A DNA stretch of 64,000 nucleotides, taken from IMG/VR virus record IMGVR_UViG_3300030117_004654, positions 9,373 to 73,372 of that record; one strand, given 5' to 3'. This document shows positions 54,121 through 61,936 of this stretch, piece after piece (position 1 is the first letter of the stretch; each line of letters opens with the position of its first letter). The notes under the pieces were generated by a model. The model did no database searches. It saw nothing but the letters and a program-made list of their open reading frames with translations, and had not been told where the DNA came from. The translations under genes and the position numbers were made by a program. Source of the DNA: a virus.

Positions 54121-55643
54121 TTTTACATGGAGAAGAAGCGAGGGAAAAATTGATGCAAGGTGTTGATTTAGTGGCAGATACTGTTGTTGGAACATTAGGT
54201 CCAAAGGCGAAAACTGTCGTTATTAAGCAGAACGGAAGACCCGTTGTAATTAACGATGGTGTTACTATTGCTAAGGCAGTATTTAGTGATGACCCATTTA
54301 TTCAAATGGGTGTAGAATTAGTACAAGAAGTTGCTTCTCAAGCACAGAATAAATCTGGTGATGGAACAACAACGTCTATTATTTTGGCTAGAGAACTTTG
54401 CAGAAGTGGTCTAAAGGACATAAAAGCAGGTATTGACCCTGTTCTTCTTAAGAAAGAATTGGACAGTGTTGCTAATGATATTATTGAACATCTTAATTCT
54501 ATTGCTAAGCCTGTTAACGGTAGAGGCGATTTAGAAAATGTAGCGACTATTGCGGCAAATAATGATGCTGAATTGGGATTACTAATTGCAGATATTGTTG
54601 AAGAAATTGGAAAGGATGGTGTTATTTCTGTTGAGGATGGTCAAAATGCTGAAACAACTTATAGCGTAATTGATGGAATGGAATTAGATAGAGGATATGT
54701 CCATCATGTTATGGTAAATAAGCCCGATGAAGGTTACTGTGAATTTGAAGATGCTTTAGTTTTAATGACAAACGACACACTAAATAATTTTGAGGATATT
54801 TATAATATTTTAGATATGTCGGTAAAGGAAAAGAAACCTTTGTTAATTATTGCTAAAGAAATTGAAGGTTCAGCATTGAATAATATCTTACTTAATCTTG
54901 CAGGTGAAAGAATTAGAGCCTGTGCAATTCGCGCCCCTGATTGGGGAGATGACCAAGTAGAAGTATTGAATGATATTTCTACCCTTTTAGGTGGAAAGGT
55001 TTTTAATTCTACGGTCGGTGATGATTTTTCAAAGGCTAAGTTAGAAGATTTAGGTATTGCAACAAAGGTTAGGGTTAGTAGAACAACAACAATGCTAATT
55101 AATGATAATGCTATCCAAGAACATATTAATGAAAGAGTTGCACTTTTGTCATCTCAATTAGATAATCAAACTAACGATTGGTTTCGCGAAAAGATTCATA
55201 GAAGAATTGGTAAATTAACGGGAGGCGTAGCGGTTGTAAAGGTTGGTGCGGCTACTGAAACAGAATTAAGAGAAAGAAAAGAAAGATTGGATGATGCTCT
55301 TAATGCCACTAAATGTGCAGTTCAAGAAGGAATCGTTGTTGGTGGTGGAATGGCATTATATGATTGGGTTCTTAAACAGAAGCCTTCACCAATTAACTCA
55401 GCGTTTTCTGCACCAACTAATGTTATTGCTTCAAATGCGGGTGTTTCATTGAATTCAAATAAATTGCTAGAAGGTCTAGGTTTTAATGCTAACACTAATA
55501 AGTATCAGAATTTGCTTGAAGCAGGTGTTATTGACCCTGTTAAGGTAACAAAGAATGCAGTATTAACTGCCACTTCTATTGCAGGTCTTGTTTTAACAAC
55601 AAACGTTTTAGTAGGAGAAAAGGAGGAACCCCAATGGGGTTAA
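54117..55643 (+). CDS. groEL: GroEL-type (group I) chaperonin
   Basis: 508 residues from ATG 54117. Group I features: opening LHGEEAREKLMQGVDLVADT, VVGTLGPKAKTVVIK, INDGVTIAK, GDGTTTSIILAREL (ATP site), TIAANND, ISVEDGQNAETTY, ELDRGYVHH, KLTGGVAVVKVGAATETELR with the catalytic-loop Asp in LDDALNATK, GIVVGGGMALYDW, and the closing KVTKNAVLTATSIAGLVLTT. The usual C-terminal Gly-Gly-Met tail is missing. Archaea normally use group II thermosomes, so a viral group I GroEL with its own GroES is notable. It may fold capsid or other virus proteins. Confidence 0.92.
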   Translation: MILHGEEAREKLMQGVDLVADTVVGTLGPKAKTVVIKQNGRPVVINDGVTIAKAVFSDDPFIQMGVELVQEVASQAQNKSGDGTTTSIILARELCRSGLKDIKAGIDPVLLKKELDSVANDIIEHLNSIAKPVNGRGDLENVATIAANNDAELGLLIADIVEEIGKDGVISVEDGQNAETTYSVIDGMELDRGYVHHVMVNKPDEGYCEFEDALVLMTNDTLNNFEDIYNILDMSVKEKKPLLIIAKEIEGSALNNILLNLAGERIRACAIRAPDWGDDQVEVLNDISTLLGGKVFNSTVGDDFSKAKLEDLGIATKVRVSRTTTMLINDNAIQEHINERVALLSSQLDNQTNDWFREKIHRRIGKLTGGVAVVKVGAATETELRERKERLDDALNATKCAVQEGIVVGGGMALYDWVLKQKPSPINSAFSAPTNVIASNAGVSLNSNKLLEGLGFNANTNKYQNLLEAGVIDPVKVTKNAVLTATSIAGLVLTTNVLVGEKEEPQWG

Positions 55644-55879
55644 AGGATTCTGAAATTAGGGGCCGTATTGCCCGAAGCGCAATAGATGAAGTTATCATTG
55701 AAAAGGGTAGATATTGGAATATTGATGTTGTTGATATTAGATGGTACAAAGATGGGAAGGCTACTAGTAAAGGAATTAGAGTTAACATGAATGAGTTAGT
55801 GCATATGCACAATATATTAGGAAGGATTTTAGATGGTGAGCATACGAGAAGTAGAGAGAATAATCAAGAGAAAGAATAA
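55634..55879 (+). CDS. small hypothetical protein after GroEL
   Basis: 81 residues. GLKDSEIRGRIARSAIDEVI, YWNIDVVDIRWYKDGKATSK, GIRVNMNELVHMHNILGRIL: helix, strands, helix. It overlaps the chaperonin stop by 10 bases and the following histone-like frame by 47. Function unknown; the IRWYKDGKATSKGIRVN hairpin resembles transcriptional coactivator-type small domains, speculative. Confidence 0.58.
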   Translation: MGLKDSEIRGRIARSAIDEVIIEKGRYWNIDVVDIRWYKDGKATSKGIRVNMNELVHMHNILGRILDGEHTRSRENNQEKE

Positions 55880-56075
55880 TGGTATTCATTGGACAGGTAA
55901 AGCCAAAAAACAATTTGCTGAAACAATGCAATTAGTTATGGCTATGATGGTCGATAGAATAGAATATGAAAACTTTCTCTCTAATGATAAAAAGAGAGTT
56001 GGTGAATTAGCAGTAAAGGCAGTAATGTGTCATATTGTAGAAAAAATTAATAAAGGTGATGAAGATGAAGTTTGA
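55833..56075 (+). CDS. possible histone-fold protein
   Basis: 80 residues from ATG 55833 (AGGAAGG upstream). Start VSIREVERIIKRKN resembles the first helix of archaeal histones (P-V-x-R-I-I-R). Then a long helix TGKAKKQFAETMQLVMAMMV with DRIEYENFLSNDK, loop, and a final helix RVGELAVKAVMCHIVEK. The long central helix and the VERIIK start fit a histone fold, though the DNA-contact Arg-Thr pair is not obvious. It overlaps its neighbour by 47 bases. Could be a virus architectural protein. Confidence 0.48.
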   Translation: MVSIREVERIIKRKNNGIHWTGKAKKQFAETMQLVMAMMVDRIEYENFLSNDKKRVGELAVKAVMCHIVEKINKGDEDEV

Positions 56076-56265
56076 AGAAATTATTAAGCATATTCAAGAA
56101 GCACAATTGTTTGTTGAAAGTGAAGTGAACGAAGAGTTTGATGAAATTGTTGAAAAGTCTTACGAAACATTAGAATTCGTAGCAGGTCACATTGTTGGAA
56201 TGAGAGATGCTATGGTTATGGTGCAGACAATTTTAGCAAGAAGTGTACTAGGTGAAGAAGAATGA
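56065..56265 (+). CDS. small helical hypothetical protein
   Basis: 66 residues from ATG 56065 (AAGGTGATG upstream): MKFEEIIKHIQEAQLFVESE, VNEEFDEIVEKSYETLEFVA, GHIVGMRDAMVMVQTILARS. All helical, acidic, GEEE tail overlapping the next gene. Function unknown. Confidence 0.57.
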   Translation: MKFEEIIKHIQEAQLFVESEVNEEFDEIVEKSYETLEFVAGHIVGMRDAMVMVQTILARSVLGEEE

Positions 56266-56612
56266 GCCAATGGCTAAGAAAGAAGATTATATCCTTCATG
56301 GGTAATGTTTATGTGTGGTTAGATAAAGGACTTAAGCATGAAACAAGTCCTATTCTTGGTGTTAATATTCATTCTGATTTTCAGGATATGAATAGACGAG
56401 AGTTATGCCAACATATTGCTGATAAATTTGGTTGGGAAAAGGATGCGTTTTGGAATCTTGAATCAACACAGAAGATTAGGTTGTGTTGCCAACAGGCAAG
56501 AAATATGGAAACAGCGCATAAAGAAAGTATTAAGATGATGGTATTATTGGATGACGTTAAAGATAGGCACGACCTAAGAAATTGGGAAGAATTAAGAGGT
56601 GAGGAAGAATGA
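56262..56612 (+). CDS. small hypothetical protein
   Basis: 116 residues. SQWLRKKIISFMGNVYVWLD then a helical region with NRRELCQHIADKFGWEKDAF and LESTQKIRLCCQQARNMETA. Acidic GEEE tail and ATGA coupling. Function unknown. Confidence 0.56.
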   Translation: MSQWLRKKIISFMGNVYVWLDKGLKHETSPILGVNIHSDFQDMNRRELCQHIADKFGWEKDAFWNLESTQKIRLCCQQARNMETAHKESIKMMVLLDDVKDRHDLRNWEELRGEEE

Positions 56613-56692
56613 CCGAAATAGTTTGGTGTATGTTATTTTTATGGGGAACATTTGCATGGTTAATGATAAGAGAATGGAGGGAAGATAATTGA
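56609..56692 (+). CDS. very small membrane protein
   Basis: 27 residues: MTEIVWCMLFLWGTFAWLMI is a single transmembrane helix followed by REWREDN. ATGA overlap with the previous gene, and its end GGAGGGAAGATAATTGA supplies the ribosome site for the ligase TTG start. Function unknown. Confidence 0.5.
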   Translation: MTEIVWCMLFLWGTFAWLMIREWREDN

Positions 56693-58218
56693 GTTGGGCA
56701 AGATTTTCTAGACTAAATCAAGCGATAGAAGATTTGTCGCCTACGGCTTCGATTGTTCAAGTTAAGAGAGCATGGGATTTATTTGATGATAAGGAAGCAT
56801 TAGTTTCCTTATTGACATTAGAATACCCAATGAATAACTTAGGACAAAAGAAAGCAGTAAAGTGGGTAACAAAGTTTTATGAAGCGTTTGATGATGAAAT
56901 TGAACAGTATGCAGATATGTATGGTGATTTGGGAGAAGGTATTTATTTCTTTGATGAAGGTGGTGAAGATAGTAATTTTTCAATAACTGCTGTTTATAAT
57001 CTAATTATACAGGATTGTAGTAGAATTGAAAGTAATACATTTGACAATTTTGATTCTATGTTTGAAGAAATGTCTGCTCTTGAAAAGAAGTGGTTTTTAC
57101 GCTATTGGCTTAGAACACCTCGTCATGGATTTGGTGCAGGTAATGTTGTAAAGGCCTTGGCTAAAATTTATGATAAGAAACAAGCAGAAGTAAAAAAGCA
57201 TTGTAATTTCAATACTTATAGTAATGTTGTATCTGCTTATGAAAGTGGCGAAACGCCTTCAATGGATTTAACTGTTGGTTCGTATGTTGCACCGATGTTG
57301 GCTAAAGCAGTTCCTAAGAATAAATGGCCAAGAGAGAAACTTGTTGAATATAAGTATGATGGTGCAAGATATCAAATTCATCGAGATAATGACACTGTAA
57401 TCATATTCAACCGAAAAGGTGTAATTGTAACAGAACAATTCCCTGATGTTGTCACAAAGGTACGTTCATGGGAAATTTCTCCCTTTATTGTGGATTCAGA
57501 GATTTATCCAATTAATGAAGATGGTTCACCCGCGAAATTTCAACTGATGAATGCTCGCTTCCATAGCAAGGATGCGAATGAGGCCGTGAATAAATGCCCC
57601 GTTGCGATTGCAATTTTTGATTGTTTAATGATAAGGGGGAATGGGCTTATTGATACCCCATTAAAGGATAGAATTCAATTTATCGAAATGTTTCCTGACC
57701 AAGCCGTGAGGGTCTTGAACCCCGACAACTCGATTCCATTTTATTCAGAAGCGATTTCTAAAGGGTTTGAAGGTATAATGATTAAAGACCTTAATGCTTG
57801 TTATGAATCAGGAAAACGTTCAGTTAAGTGGGCAAAATACAAACCGCCCACAATAGAATTAGACGTAGTTATTACAGGTGCTAGATATGGAGATGGAAAA
57901 AGGGCTAATGTAATGGCTTCATATGATATGGCGGTTTCAGATTCAGAAGGTGGATTTATTTCTATTGGGGCCGTTGGAACAGGTTTTTCTGATTCTGACT
58001 TTTTAAGTTTAACTAGACAACTTAAACCAATTGTAACTCATTTGGATGGTGATACTCATAAGGTTACACCAAGGATTGTTTTACAAGTAAAGGCTGATTT
58101 AGTCACTTCTAATGAAAAGGGGGAATATGGATTAAGGTTTCCTCGTAAAACTAGAATTAGAAACGATAAGCCCGTTAGTGATATTAACACAATTGATGAT
58201 ATGAAGGGGATGATGTAA
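56689..58218 (+). CDS. lig: ATP-dependent DNA ligase (archaeal type)
   Basis: 509 residues from a TTG at 56689 (GGAGGGAAG upstream). N-terminal DNA-binding-like region to about 195 with FLRYWLRTPRHGFGAGNVVK, then the catalytic core at about 205-380: APMLAKAV, motif I EYKYDGARYQIH, motif III VDSEIYP, FDCLMI, motif IV FEGIMIKD and motif V VKWAKYKP. A C-terminal OB domain follows (LDVVITGARYGDGKRANVMA). It seals nicks in double-stranded DNA and probably acts with the clamp-loader genes downstream. It starts M-S-W but lacks the D-I-L-K part of the tag. A different ligase-containing protein is encoded in the head block (6731-9289). Confidence 0.88.
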   Translation: MSWARFSRLNQAIEDLSPTASIVQVKRAWDLFDDKEALVSLLTLEYPMNNLGQKKAVKWVTKFYEAFDDEIEQYADMYGDLGEGIYFFDEGGEDSNFSITAVYNLIIQDCSRIESNTFDNFDSMFEEMSALEKKWFLRYWLRTPRHGFGAGNVVKALAKIYDKKQAEVKKHCNFNTYSNVVSAYESGETPSMDLTVGSYVAPMLAKAVPKNKWPREKLVEYKYDGARYQIHRDNDTVIIFNRKGVIVTEQFPDVVTKVRSWEISPFIVDSEIYPINEDGSPAKFQLMNARFHSKDANEAVNKCPVAIAIFDCLMIRGNGLIDTPLKDRIQFIEMFPDQAVRVLNPDNSIPFYSEAISKGFEGIMIKDLNACYESGKRSVKWAKYKPPTIELDVVITGARYGDGKRANVMASYDMAVSDSEGGFISIGAVGTGFSDSDFLSLTRQLKPIVTHLDGDTHKVTPRIVLQVKADLVTSNEKGEYGLRFPRKTRIRNDKPVSDINTIDDMKGMM

Positions 58219-58628
58219 TGCCTGTTGGTTCAAGTAAAGGATTTACAGTGTGGACTAAAACCAATCAGATTTGGCAATATCATTTATTACAATTTATCAT
58301 AGAAAGAGAATTTGTAACGGCTGAAGAAATATACTTAGAATCAATTAAAAAGAATCCAGATTCTAATTCAAGAACACCAAGAGGAACTTGGGGACAATTA
58401 CAACCTAATAAACATCAAATATGGAATTTTCTAAAACATAAATGTACATGGATAGTAGAAAGTGATAAAAAGTTATATCCTGAATGCGTAGGAAGTAGAC
58501 CTACAAAAAGTAAAACTATATTGTGGGAATTGGCTGAAGATTGGCCTATAAAATTTGGACAATATGCTCAAGATAAAATGATAAGAGCGGATAAATTAAA
58601 AGAACATGGAACGGTGAAATATACATGA
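58218..58628 (+). CDS. hypothetical DNA-binding-like protein
   Basis: 136 residues. A winged-helix-like N-terminal part (WQYHLLQFIIEREFVTAEEI, YLESIKKNPDSNSRTPRGTW) and a Trp-rich, basic middle (KHQIWNFLKHKCTWIVESDK). Single-base overlap with the ligase and ATGA with the next gene. May be a replication-associated winged helix; function unknown. Confidence 0.55.
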   Translation: MPVGSSKGFTVWTKTNQIWQYHLLQFIIEREFVTAEEIYLESIKKNPDSNSRTPRGTWGQLQPNKHQIWNFLKHKCTWIVESDKKLYPECVGSRPTKSKTILWELAEDWPIKFGQYAQDKMIRADKLKEHGTVKYT

Positions 58629-59122
58629 AGAGTCAAAAAGTTGGAGATATTGTACCTATTGGTGCAGATATTTATATGATTGAAAAAATTGAAAATGGTT
58701 GGGTATATATGAGGCAACCAAATGCTAGAGGAAAGTCCAAAAAAATGTATTGGAGAGAAGTACCTTATTTTAATGAAGGTAAATTGGTTATTCCAACAAT
58801 GGAAAAGTTACCAAAATTTAATTCTAAAATACATTTGGGTTCATTCTTTAAGAAAAACTCTGGTGATGATTTTCAAATTTCTAAGGAATATGTTGCATTT
58901 GCATATGAAATGATTGATGATTTACTTCATCGAATTTTAGATGATTCAATTGCTAATGCTGTTGCTAATGGAGATAGAAGATTAATGCCTGCTCATTTTA
59001 GACCTATTGATTTTTATAATAGATATACATATTATGAAGAGGACCAAAACGATTATGCTAGAAAGGAATCAGTTTGGCTTCAAGTTGATGAAATTAGACG
59101 AGAGGCTGAAAGAGATGAATGA
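58625..59122 (+). CDS. protein with possible C-terminal histone fold
   Basis: 165 residues. Residues 1-60 look like a small beta-barrel (VGDIVPIGADIYMIEKIENG). Residues 84-126 read QISKEYVAFAYEMIDDLLHR, then ILDDSIANAVANGDRRLMPAHFR: a helix, a loop with GDRRLMP and a short helix, closely following the histone alpha2-L2-alpha3 pattern (ISKEAVEAL ... ANGRKTVMPEDIR). The sequence before it may supply the first short helix. Could be a histone-like or TAF-like DNA-binding module. The last helix ends acidic/basic (EIRREAERDE). Confidence 0.52.
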   Translation: MKSQKVGDIVPIGADIYMIEKIENGWVYMRQPNARGKSKKMYWREVPYFNEGKLVIPTMEKLPKFNSKIHLGSFFKKNSGDDFQISKEYVAFAYEMIDDLLHRILDDSIANAVANGDRRLMPAHFRPIDFYNRYTYYEEDQNDYARKESVWLQVDEIRREAERDE

Positions 59123-59498
59123 GGAAGAATTTGATGATTTTACTGTAAAGGCATGGTTAGATGAATATGGTACTGTTACAGGTTACACTTGGATGGTTTA
59201 TGGCCCAATGACAATTAAAGATGATGCTATAATTAACAAAGGACTAACTCTTTCATTGATGGAAGAAGGTTATGGCGAATTAAGGTATATTCAAATAATT
59301 GAAGAAGTTGATGCTGAAAAAGCAGAACTATATATGGTAAGTCGTGGATGGAATATCCAATGGATTTTTCCCGGAATTGTAGACCAAAAGGCTGGGATTA
59401 TTATTACCAAAACTGTTGAGGAAGGTTTAGATTTTTTGAAATTATCTTATCAATTTTTAGGAACAATGGGTGGAAATGGAAGTGTGCGTTATGTTTAA
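59115..59498 (+). CDS. hypothetical protein
   Basis: 127 residues from ATG 59115. FDDFTVKAWLDEYGTVTGYT, then EEGYGELRYIQIIEEVDAEK, IIITKTVEEGLDFLKLSYQF. An alpha/beta domain. Overlaps both neighbours by 8 bases. Function unknown. Confidence 0.55.
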   Translation: MNEEEFDDFTVKAWLDEYGTVTGYTWMVYGPMTIKDDAIINKGLTLSLMEEGYGELRYIQIIEEVDAEKAELYMVSRGWNIQWIFPGIVDQKAGIIITKTVEEGLDFLKLSYQFLGTMGGNGSVRYV

Positions 59499-59892
59499 TG
59501 AAGATATGATAAAAGGTATTCTTTGTTCTATTGGTAGACCTGAATTAACTATTTATCGTAATGACAAAAAACATATTGGCTATGAAATTAGGATTAGAGT
59601 TAGTGTGAGGGCGGATAATGAAGAATTTTTAGTTAATGTCAAAGACGCACTTCAAAATTTGAACATTAACTGTAAACTAAAACCTTCTGAAAGTAAAGTG
59701 CGCCCTAAACCAATTCTTTGGATTTCTGGAATAGTTAATGTTGTAAGGGTTTGTGAATTAATTTCTACAATGACTACATCTAAAAATGGTTGGTCTAACT
59801 TCAAAGAAGCGGCTAATATAATTTACAGAGGGGAACACCAAAACCAAGAAGGGTTTGATGAAATTCTAAAATTAAAAGGTGAAATACAATGA
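59491..59892 (+). CDS. possible LAGLIDADG-like single-domain protein
   Basis: 133 residues from ATG 59491 (GGAAGTG six bases upstream). The segment MIKGILCSIGRPELTIYRND, then HIGYEIRIRVSVRADNEEFL, VNVKDALQNLNINCKLKPSE and ILWISGIVNVVRVCELI follows the helix-strand-strand-helix order of LAGLIDADG endonucleases, including the usual closing I-x-G-x-x-N-x-x-x-(hydrophobic) helix. The acidic catalytic residue of the first helix is not evident, so it may be inactive or a regulator. ATGA overlap with the next gene. Confidence 0.42.
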   Translation: MFNEDMIKGILCSIGRPELTIYRNDKKHIGYEIRIRVSVRADNEEFLVNVKDALQNLNINCKLKPSESKVRPKPILWISGIVNVVRVCELISTMTTSKNGWSNFKEAANIIYRGEHQNQEGFDEILKLKGEIQ

Positions 59893-60731
59893 GTATGTTG
59901 GGATTAAAAACAACACAACCAATTTTATTAGTTGGTAAACCTATGACAGGAAAAACAACGGGCGCAATTAGTAAATTAGGTGACCCAATTATAATGTATG
60001 CAAATGATATACCTAATGATATTTACTCATTACCTCCTGATAAAGGGTTGTTAATTGAAGAAGTGCATTATAAGGCAGATGTTACCGCCATATTAGAATT
60101 ACTTAGAACATATAAAGGAGAAATAATTCTTACATCTAACAATCAAAAAGATGTTCCCACTAAGATTAAAAATAAATGTAAAATGTCTAGAGCCACTAGA
60201 AAGTGGGGTGCTGAATATATTTCTAATATTGCACCGAATAGTGAAAGCCCTGATAATTTAGAAAGGTCTATGTATGATATAATGCGTCAATACCTTCAAG
60301 ATAAAGATAGGGATGCAATAGCGAAACTACTTAAGCACAATAAACCTGCTGACAATTATTTAATGTTATGGTTGTCTTATAATGTTAATCCAAATTCAAT
60401 TGTATTTTTAGACGGACACGTTAAGCGTCGATGGTCGAACAACTATTTTTATGAATTAGCGGCTTATTCTATTAATGGCACGAATCATTCTAGATTAAAC
60501 CCTCCTTCAAAAGGAAGTTATAGTAACTTGGTTAAAATTTGTAGGGGGTTAGGTCTTAAGGGAAGAGAAAGTCATTTATTATTTGATTTATTAAATGATG
60601 ATGGTTTTTTGAAAAAGGCCAAAACTAAAATTAGTAATGCTGATTGGCGTAAATTAGGTTTAGGTGAAAAGAAAATGAGAAAAAATAAAAAATATTTTGT
60701 TGAGTCTTCCTCAACATTGGAGGAATGGTAA
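59889..60731 (+). CDS. AAA+ P-loop ATPase, possible second clamp-loader subunit
   Basis: 280 residues. Walker A GKPMTGKTT (residues 17-25), Walker-B-like KGLLIEEVHY, sensor-1-like LTSNNQKD and SRATRK. The order resembles clamp-loader and replication-initiator AAA+ proteins, but the fold region is short and the arginine finger is unclear. Directly followed by a winged-helix gene and the RFC small subunit, so it may be the large-subunit equivalent (inference). The start is an ATGA overlap. Confidence 0.58.
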   Translation: MSMLGLKTTQPILLVGKPMTGKTTGAISKLGDPIIMYANDIPNDIYSLPPDKGLLIEEVHYKADVTAILELLRTYKGEIILTSNNQKDVPTKIKNKCKMSRATRKWGAEYISNIAPNSESPDNLERSMYDIMRQYLQDKDRDAIAKLLKHNKPADNYLMLWLSYNVNPNSIVFLDGHVKRRWSNNYFYELAAYSINGTNHSRLNPPSKGSYSNLVKICRGLGLKGRESHLLFDLLNDDGFLKKAKTKISNADWRKLGLGEKKMRKNKKYFVESSSTLEEW

Positions 60732-61045
60732 TGCCAAAGGGTTCTATTGAAGGAAGAATTCCTCTTCATGTTGGTATGGTGAAAGCCCCAAGAATTTTAG
60801 GCATGATAATAATGGCCTTAGAAGAAGGGCCGGGAACCGCAGAAGATATAATTAGTAGATTAAGAAATAAATATAGATATTACCCTGATAAGAAAAAAAT
60901 AGCGGCTATGTGTTCTAAATATAAAACTATATTTAAGGCACTTGATGATGCTAAAATTAATAATAATGGTAATAGATACAAAGTAAAAAGATGGGCCTTG
61001 AGAGATGATAGATATGCTATGGACAGAGAAATACAGACCGAGTAA
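60731..61045 (+). CDS. winged-helix-like protein
   Basis: 104 residues from ATG 60731 (GGAGGAATGGTA upstream). VKAPRILGMIIMALEEGPGT, AEDIISRLRNKYRYYPDKKK, IAAMCSKYKTIFKALDD: helix-helix-wing pattern. Basic end. Overlaps the next gene by 32 bases. Possibly a transcription or replication regulator. Confidence 0.52.
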   Translation: MPKGSIEGRIPLHVGMVKAPRILGMIIMALEEGPGTAEDIISRLRNKYRYYPDKKKIAAMCSKYKTIFKALDDAKINNNGNRYKVKRWALRDDRYAMDREIQTE

Positions 61046-61919
61046 GTTAAATGAAATAATTGGACAAACTTCTTTTTGTGAAGATGCCCAAAATTGGGTT
61101 ATTAACAAAGAGATGCCTAATGTATTATTTCATGGACCGGCAGGTACAGGAAAAACTAGTGCGGGTATAGCATTAGCAAAAGATATGTTAGGTGAAGACT
61201 TCGATTTTAATTTTATCGAACTGAATGCTAGTGACGATAGAAAATTAGAGACAGTGCGAACAAAAATTAAAGAGTTTGCTTCAACAGGAAAAATGGGAGA
61301 TTGCCCATTTAAAATATGTTTATTAGATGAAATTGAAGGAATGACTATTGATGCACAAAATGCTCTTAAGCGCATTATGGAAAAGTATGCAGTAAACATT
61401 CGTTTTGTTGTTACGTGTAATGATAGAAATAAAATTATCTTACCCTTGCAATCAAGGTGTGCAAACTACTTTTTTAGATTAGTCAGTGATGACTTAATTT
61501 ATATGACATTAAGTAGAATACTGAAAAATGAAGGGTTACAGGAACCTGATAATCTAGAACAATTTATTAGAAGTTTTAATGGAGATTTAAGAAGATGTAT
61601 AAGCGAATTACAGGCCGCTGTTTCTAGTGGTAAAAACTTAAAACTTCAAGTAGAAAGTTCTTTAGAAAGATGGACAGGGATAATTAATGCTATTATAGCA
61701 AATGAACAAAACGTTGTTAATGATAGTTTACACGCTATGTTATATACAGGCGTGACAGTTAAGGATATTTGTAATGGATTGCATGATGCGATATTACATG
61801 GAAGTTATGATAGAGGAACAAAGTATAAGTTATTGAGAGTTATAGGGGAAACTGAATATAGAAGTGTGAGCATGACACCGCGAGTAGTAATTTCGTGGAT
61901 GGTTGCTCAAACATTGTAA
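61014..61919 (+). CDS. rfcS: replication factor C small subunit
   Basis: 301 residues from ATG 61014. WTEKYRPSKLNEIIGQ is the characteristic RFC start; Walker A HGPAGTGKT, ELNASDDR, Walker B ICLLDEIEGM (family usual DEAD/DEAD-like; here DEIE), sensor 1 VTCNDRNKII, and the RFC-box SRC in LPLQSRCANYFF. It loads a sliding clamp for the polymerase; no clamp or polymerase is in this window. Alternative start 61005 cannot be excluded. Confidence 0.9.
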   Translation: MLWTEKYRPSKLNEIIGQTSFCEDAQNWVINKEMPNVLFHGPAGTGKTSAGIALAKDMLGEDFDFNFIELNASDDRKLETVRTKIKEFASTGKMGDCPFKICLLDEIEGMTIDAQNALKRIMEKYAVNIRFVVTCNDRNKIILPLQSRCANYFFRLVSDDLIYMTLSRILKNEGLQEPDNLEQFIRSFNGDLRRCISELQAAVSSGKNLKLQVESSLERWTGIINAIIANEQNVVNDSLHAMLYTGVTVKDICNGLHDAILHGSYDRGTKYKLLRVIGETEYRSVSMTPRVVISWMVAQTL

Positions 61920-61936
61920 AAAGGAAGTGAAGAAAA

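Noticed and set aside
54117-55643. Thermosome (group II chaperonin)
   Set aside because: The motifs follow GroEL (group I) throughout, and a GroES-like gene precedes it.
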